Position numbers and translations under genes: made by a program
Assembly (NCBI RefSeq): GCF_048553715.1
Contig: NZ_JBLZNC010000004.1
Span: 1-64,000 of the forward strand
Reading direction: 5' to 3'
DNA: 64,000 nucleotides
From: Sagittula sp048553715
GTDB taxonomy: Bacteria; Pseudomonadota; Alphaproteobacteria; Rhodobacterales; Rhodobacteraceae
The notes under the pieces: model-generated
Database searches by the model: none
What the model was told of the DNA's origin: nothing
The model's input: only the letters and a program-made list of their open reading frames with translations
Shown here: positions 36,247 through 44,807 of the stretch, in pieces
Numbering within the stretch: position 1 is the first letter of the stretch
How the letters are laid out: each line of letters opens with the position of its first letter

Positions 36247-37470
36247 TTAGCCCAGACGGTTCTTGCGGGCGGCCAACAGGCGCAGGCGCAGGGCGTTCAG
36301 CTGGATAAAGCCCGCCGCGTCCTTCTGGTCATAGGCGCCGGCGTCATCCTCGAAGGTCACATGCGCTTCGGAATACAGCGACGCGTCGGACCAGCGGCCC
36401 ACACAGGTGACAGAGCCTTTGTACAGCTTCAGACGCACGGTGCCGGACACCAGTTCCTGCGACTTGTCGATGGCGGCCTGCAGCATCTCACGCTCGGGCG
36501 AGAACCAGAAGCCGTTGTAGATCAGCTCCGCATAGCGGGGCATCAGGCTGTCCTTGAGGTGACCTGCGCCGCTGTCGAGCGTGATCTGTTCGATGCCGCG
36601 GTGGGCCTCCAGCAGGACGGTGCCGCCGGGGGTCTCGTAGATGCCGCGGGATTTCATGCCGACGAAACGGTTCTCGACGAAATCCAGACGGCCACAGCCG
36701 TGCTTGCCACCCAGCTCGTTGAGCTTGGTCAGGATCGTGGCCGGGCTCATCGCCTCGCCGTTGATGGCAACCGCGTCGCCTTTTTCAAAGGTGACTTCGA
36801 TGAATTCCGGTGTCTCGGGCGCGTCCTCTGGGGCGACGGTGCGCTGATAGACGTAGTCGGGCGCCATTTCCGCCGGATCTTCCAGAACCTTCCCCTCGGA
36901 CGAGGTGTGCAGCAGGTTCGCATCGACCGAGAACGGCGCTTCGCCGCGCTTGTCCTTGGCGATCGGGATCTGGTTCTGCTCGGCGAATTCCAACAGTTTG
37001 GTGCGCGAGGACAGGTCCCATTCACGCCAGGGCGCGATACATTTGATGTCGGGGTCAAGGGCTGCGGCGGACAGCTCAAAGCGGACCTGATCGTTGCCCT
37101 TGCCGGTGGCGCCGTGCGCGATGGCATCTGCGCCCACTTCCTTGGCGATCTCGACCAGACGCTTGGAAATCAGCGGCCGCGCGATAGAGGTGCCCAGCAG
37201 GTACAGACCCTCGTACACCGCGTTGGCGCGGAACATCGGGAAGACGAAATCGCGCACGAATTCTTCGCGCACGTCTTCGATGTAGATGTTTTCCGGCGTA
37301 ATACCGAGAAGCTCTGCCTTCTGGCGTGCGGGTTCCAGTTCCTCGCCCTGGCCCAGATCGGCGGTGAAGGTGACGACCTCGCAACCGTATTCGGTCTGAA
37401 GCCACTTCAGGATGATCGAGGTATCGAGGCCACCGGAGTAGGCCAGCACGACTTTCTTGGGCGCGGACAT
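36247..37470 (-). CDS. argG: Argininosuccinate synthase
   Basis: 407 residues from the ATG at 37470, the standard start (MSAPKKVVLAYSGGLDTS). It joins citrulline and aspartate using ATP in arginine synthesis. The PP-loop YSGGLDTSI, the substrate region GATGKGNDQVRFEL and APWREWDLSSR are typical. The frame continues upstream but without family sequence. It stands alone with its own terminator. Confidence 0.96.
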   Translation of the reverse strand: MSAPKKVVLAYSGGLDTSIILKWLQTEYGCEVVTFTADLGQGEELEPARQKAELLGITPENIYIEDVREEFVRDFVFPMFRANAVYEGLYLLGTSIARPLISKRLVEIAKEVGADAIAHGATGKGNDQVRFELSAAALDPDIKCIAPWREWDLSSRTKLLEFAEQNQIPIAKDKRGEAPFSVDANLLHTSSEGKVLEDPAEMAPDYVYQRTVAPEDAPETPEFIEVTFEKGDAVAINGEAMSPATILTKLNELGGKHGCGRLDFVENRFVGMKSRGIYETPGGTVLLEAHRGIEQITLDSGAGHLKDSLMPRYAELIYNGFWFSPEREMLQAAIDKSQELVSGTVRLKLYKGSVTCVGRWSDASLYSEAHVTFEDDAGAYDQKDAAGFIQLNALRLRLLAARKNRLG

Positions 37471-37605
37471 ATCTTTTTCCTTTGTTCGGATCGCTGGCGC
37501 GATAGCGGGTTTTTTCCCTTTGGGCAAGGTGGCATGCCTCTGGCGGGCTTGACACCCCTGCTGCACGCCCATCTTAAAGGCACAGATCCACCGGAGACTT
37601 CGGTC

Positions 37606-38328
37606 GTGCGCTTTCTCGCTTTTATCTGGCCTACGCTTGCGGTGTTGAACCGCCGTATCTTTGCGGGGCTGCGCCTGTCTGTCCTGCCTGTGCTGGCGGC
37701 GGTCGGGGTCATTATGCTGGGGCGCAGCTGGTCGTTTTATCTGGTTGGTCGCAATGCGCTGGGCATCTTGGCGTTTCTTACCGTCGAAGGGATTGCGCTT
37801 TCGCTGTGTTTTGCGTGGTTCGCGATCCGCTGGCACAGGTGTTTGCTGCTGCAAGACCCGCAAACGGCACTGGGCGGAGAGTTCCCGCCCCGCAGCCTGC
37901 GCCGCTATAGTTTGCGGCTGTTCGGGCTGGGGGCTGCGATGACGGCGGCGCTGATCGTGATGTCACTGATCAGCGGGGATGGCTGGCACGACGGATCGCT
38001 GCGCGCCGTGGTGTTGCAGACCCTGTTCAGCATCTGCGTCGCTTGGGCGTTTTACCGTTTCAGCCCCTTGCTGGTGGGCGTGCCATTGGGTGATCCGCCG
38101 AGCCGCGTTCAGGCGTGGCGACAGACCCGCAAGGCCAAGCTGCCTTGCCTTGGCCTTGCCGTCGGGACGGTGGCGATTTCGCTGCTTCTGGCCTTGCCGG
38201 TGCTGCCCGACCATACCCCGATTACCGCGCTGGAGCCTGTCTATATCATCACCTCGATCTGGGTGCAGATGCTGGTGGTGGCCACCGCGCTCAGCGTGGT
38301 GCATCAAAAGACCGCGCGCCGCCAATAA
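37606..38328 (+). CDS. Multi-spanning membrane protein of unknown function
   Basis: About 240 residues from a GTG at 37606; an ATG at 37534 (with AAGG upstream) in the same frame would add 24 residues. Six or seven hydrophobic segments are visible, including LSVLPVLAAVGVIMLG, ALGILAFLTVEGIALSLCFA, LGLAVGTVAISLLLALPVLP and ITSIWVQMLVVATALSVV. No transporter or enzyme motif is recognised. It is divergent from argG and 39 bases before ilvA. A much longer frame upstream is only the antisense of argG. Confidence 0.7.
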   Translation: MRFLAFIWPTLAVLNRRIFAGLRLSVLPVLAAVGVIMLGRSWSFYLVGRNALGILAFLTVEGIALSLCFAWFAIRWHRCLLLQDPQTALGGEFPPRSLRRYSLRLFGLGAAMTAALIVMSLISGDGWHDGSLRAVVLQTLFSICVAWAFYRFSPLLVGVPLGDPPSRVQAWRQTRKAKLPCLGLAVGTVAISLLLALPVLPDHTPITALEPVYIITSIWVQMLVVATALSVVHQKTARRQ

Positions 38329-38367
38329 CTGCTTGCCTCTTGTCCGTGACCTATGGGACCCAAAGTT

Positions 38368-39594
38368 ATGACCGATTTCCAGACCCTTGCCCGTGCTGCC
38401 GAACAGGCCATGCGCGATGTCTTTCCCGCCACGCCGCTGCTGCGCAATGATCACCTGTCGGCGCGCTTTGGTGCAGAGATTTACCTTAAACGCGAAGACC
38501 TGTCGCCGGTGCGGTCGTACAAGCTGCGCGGCGCGTTCAACGCCATGCGCAAGCGTCCGGATGTGGGGCTGTATGTTGCCGCCAGCGCGGGCAATCACGC
38601 GCAGGGCGTGGCATTCATGTGCCGCCATCTGGGCGTCAAAGGCGTGATCTACATGCCGGTCACCACGCCGCAGCAAAAGATCCAGAAGACGCGGATGTTC
38701 GGCGGCGACAATATCGAGATCCGCCTGACGGGTGACTACTTCGATGACTGTCTGGCGGCGGCGCAGTGCTATTGCGCCGAGGCGAGCGGGCATTTCCTGT
38801 CGCCCTTTGACGATGAGGACGTGATCGAGGGTCAGGCCTCTGTCGCGGTGGAGATTGAACGCCAGTTGGGCCGCCTGCCCGATCACATGGTGATCCCTGT
38901 GGGGGGCGGCGGTCTTGGGGCCGGGGTGCTGTCTTACTACGGGACGCAGACGCAATACACCTTTGTCGAACCAGCCGGTGGGGCCTGTTTGCAGGCGGCA
39001 TTGATGGCGGGCAAGCCGGTGGCCCTGCCGCAGGTCAACACCTTTGCCGATGGCGCTGCGGTGGCCAAAATCGGCGCCCAGACCTTTGCCCGGCTCAAAG
39101 GTGTGGGTCTGGCCAATACCCTCACCATCGCAGAGGACCGTTTGTGCACGACGATGCTGGACATGCTGAACGTCGAGGGGATCGTGCTGGAACCGGCGGG
39201 TGCACTGGCGGTCGACGCGCTGAAGGATCTTGGCCAAGGCATCCTTGGGCGGACCGTCGTCTGCATCGCCTCCGGCGGTAATTTCGATTTCGAACGTCTG
39301 CCAGAGGTCAAGGAACGGGCGCAGCGCTATTCCGGGGTAAAGAAATACTTCATCCTTCGGCTGCCCCAGCGCCCCGGCGCGCTAAAGGATTTCCTGAACC
39401 TTCTGGGCCCAGAGGATGACATCGCGCGGTTCGAATACCTGAAGAAATCGGCGCGCAACTTCGGTTCTGTTCTGATCGGGATCGAAACCGACGCCCCGCA
39501 GAGCTTTGACAGGTTGTTCGCGCAGTTGGATGCCAATGGCTTCACCTATCAGGATATCACCGAGGACGAGACACTGGCACAGATGCTGATCTGA
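38368..39594 (+). CDS. ilvA: Threonine ammonia-lyase (threonine dehydratase)
   Basis: 408 residues from the ATG at 38368. It deaminates threonine to 2-oxobutyrate, the first step of isoleucine synthesis, with pyridoxal phosphate. The PLP-lysine motif SYKLRGAFNAM, SAGNHAQGVAFMC and the phosphate-binding PVGGGGLGAG are clear. The C-terminal about 80 residues (YFILRLPQRPGALKDFLNLL onwards) form one ACT-like domain, so it is the shorter, biosynthetic or catabolic-type form rather than the two-ACT enzyme. Confidence 0.93.
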   Translation: MTDFQTLARAAEQAMRDVFPATPLLRNDHLSARFGAEIYLKREDLSPVRSYKLRGAFNAMRKRPDVGLYVAASAGNHAQGVAFMCRHLGVKGVIYMPVTTPQQKIQKTRMFGGDNIEIRLTGDYFDDCLAAAQCYCAEASGHFLSPFDDEDVIEGQASVAVEIERQLGRLPDHMVIPVGGGGLGAGVLSYYGTQTQYTFVEPAGGACLQAALMAGKPVALPQVNTFADGAAVAKIGAQTFARLKGVGLANTLTIAEDRLCTTMLDMLNVEGIVLEPAGALAVDALKDLGQGILGRTVVCIASGGNFDFERLPEVKERAQRYSGVKKYFILRLPQRPGALKDFLNLLGPEDDIARFEYLKKSARNFGSVLIGIETDAPQSFDRLFAQLDANGFTYQDITEDETLAQMLI

Positions 39595-39597
39595 CGG

Positions 39598-39933
39598 TCA
39601 TGCCGCCAGTCTCTTCGGCAGGTCCTGTTCAAAACACGATCGCGACAGGCGGTAGCATTCCGTGATCTCCGCCAGTGTGACAACATCGGGGCGGCCTGCC
39701 TTGGCCGCCTTCTCCCCCTTGAGGCAAAGCTGGGCCAGTGCCTCGAACCCGAGGTTGAGCGCAGCCCCTTTCAGGAAATGCATCTGTTCCTCGATCAGGA
39801 TCGGGTTGTTGCCTGCGGCGTCCAGCGCGATAATCGCGCCATCCACCTCTTGCAGAAACAGATCGACGACCTCGGTAAAATCCTCGGCCCCGATTTCATC
39901 CACCAATTCCCGAACGCGTGCCCATTCAATCAT
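39598..39933 (-). CDS. HPt (histidine phosphotransfer) domain protein
   Basis: 111 residues from the ATG at 39933. It is a single HPt four-helix domain with the phosphorylatable His52 in MHFLKGAALNLGF. Such proteins shuttle phosphate between receiver domains. It is divergent from a receiver-PP2C phosphatase gene (starts 154 bases apart), which is its most likely partner. No histidine kinase gene is adjacent. Confidence 0.88.
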   Translation of the reverse strand: MIEWARVRELVDEIGAEDFTEVVDLFLQEVDGAIIALDAAGNNPILIEEQMHFLKGAALNLGFEALAQLCLKGEKAAKAGRPDVVTLAEITECYRLSRSCFEQDLPKRLAA

Positions 39934-40086
39934 GTGACCCTCCTGATGATGGAAATGGCTACCGCAAGAAAGTGAACGCAGCCTTTTGAACTGCGGGATA
40001 TTGCGTCGCATTTGAGGTTTCAGCCCCTGTTAAGAAACACGCTCTAAGAGGGGCACATCAATGTAGTTTGCCAGTCAAAGGGCCAT

Positions 40087-41382
40087 GTGGTGCAAGCTGA
40101 CCCTGCCAGGATCGATTCCCCCGTCGCATCGTCCATCCGGCGTGTGCTTGTTGTCGATGACAGCAAACTGCAGCTGAAGCTGATCAGCAGCATGCTGACC
40201 CGTTGGGGGTTCGACGTGATGGTGGCTGAATCCGCGCAGGATGCGCTGGATATCTGCGCCTCTACCCGTCCCGATCTTATCCTGTCCGACTGGATGATGC
40301 CGGGCATGACGGGTTTGGATTTCTGTCGCGAATTCAGAAAGATGGACGGCGACCATTACGGCTATTTCATCCTTGTCACTTCCAAAAGCGAGAAGGGCGA
40401 TGTTGCGCAGGGGTTGGACGCGGGGGCGGACGATTTTCTCAGCAAACCCGTTAGCAATGACGAATTGCGCGCGCGCATCAATGCGGGCGAGCGTATCCTG
40501 TCCATGCAGCGGCAACTGTCGGAAAAGAACCGTGATCTGTCACAGGCGCTGGATGAGCTGCGCGAAATCCATCAGGCGATCGACAATGATCTGCGGCAGG
40601 CCCGCACCATCCAGCAATCGCTGGTGCCGGAGCGGGTGTGCGAGCTCGAAACCTCGCGGATCAGCCTGTTGTTGCGACCTTGCGGGCATGTGGGCGGTGA
40701 TCTGGTCGGCATGTTTCGTCCGGGCGATGCGCGGCTGGGGTTGTACAGCATCGATGTCTCGGGTCATGGCATCACCTCTGCCATGGTGACCGCGCGCGTG
40801 GCGGGTTACCTCTCCAGCACCTTTCCCGAACAGAATATCGCGCTGGAACGGCGTTTTGACCGGTTTTTCCACATGCGCGAACCGGCAGAGGTGGCGCGCC
40901 TTTTGAACCAACGGCTGGCTGCCGATCCGGGGGTCGAGGAATATCTGACCATGGCCTTTGTCGCCGGCGATTTGCGGAGCGGCCGGATGCGGATGGTGCA
41001 GGCTGGCCATTCGCCGCCGCTGTTGCTGCGCGCGGACGGATCTGTGGCGTTTATCGGCGATGGGGGCCTGCCCATCGGGCTGGTGGATGAGGTCCGTTAT
41101 GACCAACACGAGTTTCACATGAAACGCGGTGATCGCCTGCTGTTGTATTCGGACGGTTTCACCGAGGCGGTGATGAAAAACGGCGACATGCTGGGGGAGG
41201 ACGGTCTGATCCGGCTGTTTCGTGACAGCGCCGCGTCCGGCGCCGGTCCCGATTTGATGGAGGATATGTTCTGGCGGCTGACATCGGAGATGGAGAACCC
41301 CGATAAGCTGGGGGATGATGTCTCTGCCGCTTTGCTGGAATTCGACGTGCTCGACCATCCGGTCAACCGCCCGCCCCTATAG
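40087..41382 (+). CDS. Response regulator with PP2C/SpoIIE phosphatase output
   Basis: 431 residues, starting at one of two adjacent GTG codons (AAAGGG upstream). Residues 18-135 are a receiver domain with the acidic pair VDD (24-25), phospho-acceptor Asp68 in LILSDWMMPGMTG and the conserved Lys in DDFLSKPVS. A coiled linker (about 140-185, QRQLSEKNRDLSQALDELRE) leads to a PP2C/SpoIIE domain with the metal-site motifs DVSGHGITSAMV, YSDGFTEA and GDDVSAALLEF. Proteins of this design dephosphorylate anti-sigma-factor antagonists or similar partners; no such gene is beside it. Confidence 0.92.
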   Translation: MVQADPARIDSPVASSIRRVLVVDDSKLQLKLISSMLTRWGFDVMVAESAQDALDICASTRPDLILSDWMMPGMTGLDFCREFRKMDGDHYGYFILVTSKSEKGDVAQGLDAGADDFLSKPVSNDELRARINAGERILSMQRQLSEKNRDLSQALDELREIHQAIDNDLRQARTIQQSLVPERVCELETSRISLLLRPCGHVGGDLVGMFRPGDARLGLYSIDVSGHGITSAMVTARVAGYLSSTFPEQNIALERRFDRFFHMREPAEVARLLNQRLAADPGVEEYLTMAFVAGDLRSGRMRMVQAGHSPPLLLRADGSVAFIGDGGLPIGLVDEVRYDQHEFHMKRGDRLLLYSDGFTEAVMKNGDMLGEDGLIRLFRDSAASGAGPDLMEDMFWRLTSEMENPDKLGDDVSAALLEFDVLDHPVNRPPL

Positions 41383-41811
41383 CAGATGCAGATCAACCAG
41401 ATCGCGTTCACCGGGATTGCCCAGCTCTTCGGCGGCCAGTTCGGTGGGCATCCAGACCGCAGAATGCCCCTGTTCGGTCGGCTGCGCGAGGCGGCGCACA
41501 GGCCGCGCCATATAGACGATGCACAGCTTTTCCGCGTGGATCTCATACTCCGGCATCCAGGTGAATCGCCGAAAGGCGCCAAGCCGCACCGGCTCCGCGA
41601 TCTTCCAGCCGGTTTCCTCGAACACCTCGCGGTGCAGTGCCTGCAGGGGGCTTTCACCGGGGTCGATCCCCCCGCCGGGCAGCTGAAATTCAGGATAAGG
41701 CGTTGATTGCAAAGTTAAAAGAAGCGCGCCATCCCGCGGCAGCATGACGTAAACGCCCGGCCGAAATGTGTATTTCTGACCCTCGATCGGTGCATCACCA
41801 TATCTGCGCAT
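41377..41811 (-). CDS. Nudix hydrolase
   Basis: 144 residues. The Nudix box is complete: GGGIDPGESPLQALHREVFEETGW. These enzymes hydrolyse nucleoside diphosphates linked to another group; the substrate cannot be read from the sequence. The 3' end overlaps the end of the convergent PP2C gene by six bases. Confidence 0.88.
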   Translation of the reverse strand: MRRYGDAPIEGQKYTFRPGVYVMLPRDGALLLTLQSTPYPEFQLPGGGIDPGESPLQALHREVFEETGWKIAEPVRLGAFRRFTWMPEYEIHAEKLCIVYMARPVRRLAQPTEQGHSAVWMPTELAAEELGNPGERDLVDLHLL

Positions 41812-41903
41812 GCCCTGCCCCTTTGCGTTTGCTGCATTTGTGCCTATATGCTCGCCTTAACTGCCAGCCATCGGCACCCAAGAAAACCCCCAAGGATCTC
41901 CTC

Positions 41904-42896
41904 ATGAGCTTCGGTGACAAGATCGCCTGGGACGATACCGTCCTGCCCTTCCAGCTTGACCGCTCTGACATGCGTGGCCGCGTGGCCCGTTTGGACGGCG
42001 TGTTGTCAGGCGTTCTGAAACAGCACAACTACCCTGCACCGGTCGAGGCATTGGTGGCCGAAATGGCCCTGCTGACCGCGTTGATTGGCCAGACCGTGAA
42101 ACTGCGGTGGAAGCTGTCGTTGCAGGTGCAGACGAATGGCCCGGTGCGCATGATTGCGACGGACTACTACGGCCCCGAAAAAGAGGGTGAACCGGCCCGC
42201 ATCCGCGCCTACGCCAGCTTTGACGGCGACCGCATCACCGATGAGACCCCGTTCAAACAGTTGGGCGATGGCTATTTTGCGATCATGATCGATCAGGGCA
42301 CCGGCATGCAGCCCTATCAGGGGATCACCCCGATTGCGGGCACCAGCCTGTCCGATTGCGCGGCGGCCTATTTCGCCCAGTCCGAACAGCTGCCGACCAC
42401 CTTTGCCCTGTCCTATGGTCGCTCGACCGAGGCCGGTCAGGCGGAGAAATGGCGCGCGGGCGGCATCATGTTGCAGCACATGCCAAAGGCGTCGCCCTTT
42501 GCCAAGGACGCGCCAGCCGGCGATGCGCCAGAGGGTGTGTTGCTCAGCGCGGACGATCTGGTCAACGGCGACGAGGCAGAGAACTGGAACCGCGTGAACA
42601 TGCATTTGGGCACCGTCGAAGAGCTGGAGCTGATTGGCCCCTCTGTGCCGCCGACCGACCTGTTGGTGCGCTTGTTCCACGAGGAACAGCCCCGCGTCTA
42701 CGACAGCCAGCCGATCAAATTCGGCTGCACCTGCTCCGAGGATCGCGTGCGCCAGTCGCTGTCGATCTATTCGGCCCGCGACATCGAGAAGATGACGACC
42801 GAAGACGGCAAGGTGACAGCGGACTGCCAGTTCTGCGGCGCGCATTACGTGTTGGATCCCGCGACCGTAGGGTTCGAGGCGGATGGCGGTCAGTGA
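41904..42896 (+). CDS. hslO: Redox-regulated chaperone Hsp33
   Basis: 330 residues from the ATG at 41904 (AAGGATC upstream). Hsp33 is a cytosolic holdase activated when its zinc-binding cysteines are oxidised. The four-cysteine switch is intact: GCTCSEDR and CQFCGAHY near residues 275-310. The N-terminal domain (LPFQLDRSDMRGRVARLDGV) is typical. It overlaps the start of the next Nudix gene by 14 bases. Confidence 0.93.
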   Translation: MSFGDKIAWDDTVLPFQLDRSDMRGRVARLDGVLSGVLKQHNYPAPVEALVAEMALLTALIGQTVKLRWKLSLQVQTNGPVRMIATDYYGPEKEGEPARIRAYASFDGDRITDETPFKQLGDGYFAIMIDQGTGMQPYQGITPIAGTSLSDCAAAYFAQSEQLPTTFALSYGRSTEAGQAEKWRAGGIMLQHMPKASPFAKDAPAGDAPEGVLLSADDLVNGDEAENWNRVNMHLGTVEELELIGPSVPPTDLLVRLFHEEQPRVYDSQPIKFGCTCSEDRVRQSLSIYSARDIEKMTTEDGKVTADCQFCGAHYVLDPATVGFEADGGQ

Positions 42897-43482
42897 CCAG
42901 ATCGCCGCATTGAGGCGCGCGCCCCATATCGCGGGCGCGCCCTCGTCGGATTTCGACCTCAATGGTCCCACACCTCTGCCAGAGGGGCGCAAGCTGCGCG
43001 CGGCGGGGGTGCTTATCGGCTTTGCCCCGCGTTGCGATGGGTTGGAGCTGTTGCTGACCAAACGTGCCTCGCATTTGAAACATCACCCCGGTCAGATCGC
43101 CTTTCCCGGTGGGAAGGTCGATGCGGGCGATGCGGATGAGGTTGCCGCAGCCCTGCGCGAGGCCCGCGAAGAGGTCGGTCTGCCCTCTGACCATGTGGAG
43201 GTGCTGGGCACCCTGCCGCCGCACGAAACCGTCACAGGTTTTTCCGTGACGCCGGTGCTGGCGCTGATCCACACACCCTTTGACCCCGTTCCCGAACCCG
43301 GCGAGGTCGAGGAGATTTTCTACACCCCCTATCATCACGTCATGACTCCAGCGCGTTACAGCGTGCAGGGTCGTCGCTGGCGGGGGCAAAAGCGGCTCTA
43401 TTACACCGTGCCTTACGGTCCGTATTACATCTGGGGGGCCACCGCACGGATGCTGCGCGCCCTGGCCGAGCGGACGCAATGA
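42883..43482 (+). CDS. CoA pyrophosphatase-type Nudix hydrolase
   Basis: 199 residues. It has the CoA-specific extension LLTKRASHLKHHPGQIAFPGG before the Nudix box (GGKVDAGDADEVAAALREAR then EEVGL), like NudL/YeaB proteins, which cleave coenzyme A or its derivatives to 4'-phosphopantetheine and 3',5'-ADP. It is joined to hslO and the next gene by overlaps, forming an operon. Confidence 0.9.
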   Translation: MAVSDQIAALRRAPHIAGAPSSDFDLNGPTPLPEGRKLRAAGVLIGFAPRCDGLELLLTKRASHLKHHPGQIAFPGGKVDAGDADEVAAALREAREEVGLPSDHVEVLGTLPPHETVTGFSVTPVLALIHTPFDPVPEPGEVEEIFYTPYHHVMTPARYSVQGRRWRGQKRLYYTVPYGPYYIWGATARMLRALAERTQ

Positions 43483-44639
43483 CGCAGGCGCAGGTCACAG
43501 GCGATTGGCTGACCGCTGCGGGCACACAGGCGGTGCTGCGGATGTTAGATGACGCGGGCCATCAGGCCTACGCGGTGGGCGGCTGTGTGCGCAATGCGCT
43601 GTTGGGGCAGCCGGTGTCTGATGTGGATATCTCGACATCTGCGCGGCCCCAACAGGTGATGGACCTCGCCAAAGCGGCGGGGTTAAAGCCCGTCCCCACA
43701 GGCATTGATCATGGCACGATCACCGTGGTGGCCGATGGCACGGGGTATGAGGTGACGACCTTTCGTGCGGATGTGGAAACCGATGGGCGGCGCGCGGTGG
43801 TGGCCTTTGCCGATGACATCCACGCCGATGCCATCCGTCGCGATTTCACGATGAATGCGCTTTATGCGGATCGTGAGGGCCATGTGATCGACCCGCTGGG
43901 CGGTCTGCCGGATCTGCGCGCGCGGCGCCTGCGCTTTATCGAAGACCCCAACCGGCGCATCCGCGAGGATTACCTGCGGATTCTGCGCTTTTTCCGCTTT
44001 TTCGCGTGGTATGGTGACGAAACCGCGGGCATCGACCCCGAGGCCCTGTCCGCCATTGCCAATAACATCGACGGTTTGGCGCAGCTGTCACGGGAGCGCA
44101 TCGGCGCAGAGGTTGTTAAACTGTGTGCCGCGCCAGACCCGAATATGGCGGTCTGCGTGATGGCGCGTTGCGGTGTCTTGGCTGCGGTTCTTGAAGGCGC
44201 GACAGAGACGCCATTGGGTCCGCTGCTCGTGCATGAGGCCGCGCTGGGCCTGTCCCCCGATCCGCTGCGCAGGCTGGCGGTTATGGGGGTTCGTGACGGC
44301 GCCGCGCTGCGCCTGTCGAAACCGCAACAAAAGCAACTTGCGCTGTATCAGAGCCTGATGTCGGGCACGGAGTCCGTGGAAGAGATCGCCTATCGCCATG
44401 GCGTGCAGGTTGCGCTGGACACTGTCGCCCTGCGCGCTGCCAGCTTTGAAACACCCCTGCCCCATATCGATCAAAACAGTCTCGAACACGCCGCAACCGC
44501 CAGATTTCCGATCCGGGCCAAAGACCTGCAGCCGCACCTCCAAGGCCCCGCGCTGGGCGCGGCGCTCAAGCGGTTGGAGCAGGATTGGATCGACAGCGGC
44601 TGTGCCTTGGACCGCGCCGCGCTGCTCGACCGTATCTAA
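43479..44639 (+). CDS. CCA tRNA nucleotidyltransferase / poly(A) polymerase family protein
   Basis: 386 residues, joined to the Nudix gene by an ATGA overlap. The class II nucleotidyltransferase head is clear: YAVGGCVRNALLGQPVSDVD, the metal-binding DVDIST, and IRRDFTMNALYAD. A binding domain follows (RLRFIEDPNRRIREDYLRIL). It adds CCA to tRNA 3' ends or A residues to RNA; alphaproteobacteria with this form usually have one such enzyme. Confidence 0.9.
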   Translation: MTQAQVTGDWLTAAGTQAVLRMLDDAGHQAYAVGGCVRNALLGQPVSDVDISTSARPQQVMDLAKAAGLKPVPTGIDHGTITVVADGTGYEVTTFRADVETDGRRAVVAFADDIHADAIRRDFTMNALYADREGHVIDPLGGLPDLRARRLRFIEDPNRRIREDYLRILRFFRFFAWYGDETAGIDPEALSAIANNIDGLAQLSRERIGAEVVKLCAAPDPNMAVCVMARCGVLAAVLEGATETPLGPLLVHEAALGLSPDPLRRLAVMGVRDGAALRLSKPQQKQLALYQSLMSGTESVEEIAYRHGVQVALDTVALRAASFETPLPHIDQNSLEHAATARFPIRAKDLQPHLQGPALGAALKRLEQDWIDSGCALDRAALLDRI

Positions 44640-44807
44640 AGCGTGACACAGGCATATATCTAGGCTACACGAAGCATGATCTCTTTCGGAGGCAGCCAGA
44701 TGACAATTGCACGGTCCCGATCCAGCCACGCCTGAACGACCTGATCTTTCGGTCGATTTGCGCGCCCGTCATCCTATTGTCTAACGCCGGTATAAAGGCG
44801 CTTCCGA
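44640..44807 (+). promoter_or_regulatory. Leader region of the ABC exporter operon with possible leader peptide
   Basis: 168 bases before the first exporter. GGAGG at 44688-44692 lies seven bases before an ATG at 44700 that opens a 11-codon frame (MTIARSRSSHA) ending at 44735. This is a stronger ribosome site than that of the exporter itself, 73 bases further on. The arrangement resembles translation-attenuation leaders of some resistance genes, but no competing hairpins have been worked out. Confidence 0.35.

Noticed and set aside
36241..37600. Very long plus-strand open frame over argG
   Set aside because: It is the antisense of argG codons in a GC-rich gene. Only its last part (from about 37606), past the argG start, has membrane-protein character and is kept as a gene.
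44640..44807. tRNA gene next to the CCA-adding enzyme
   Set aside because: No cloverleaf or T-loop consensus (GGTTCGAATCC) is seen here or elsewhere in the window.
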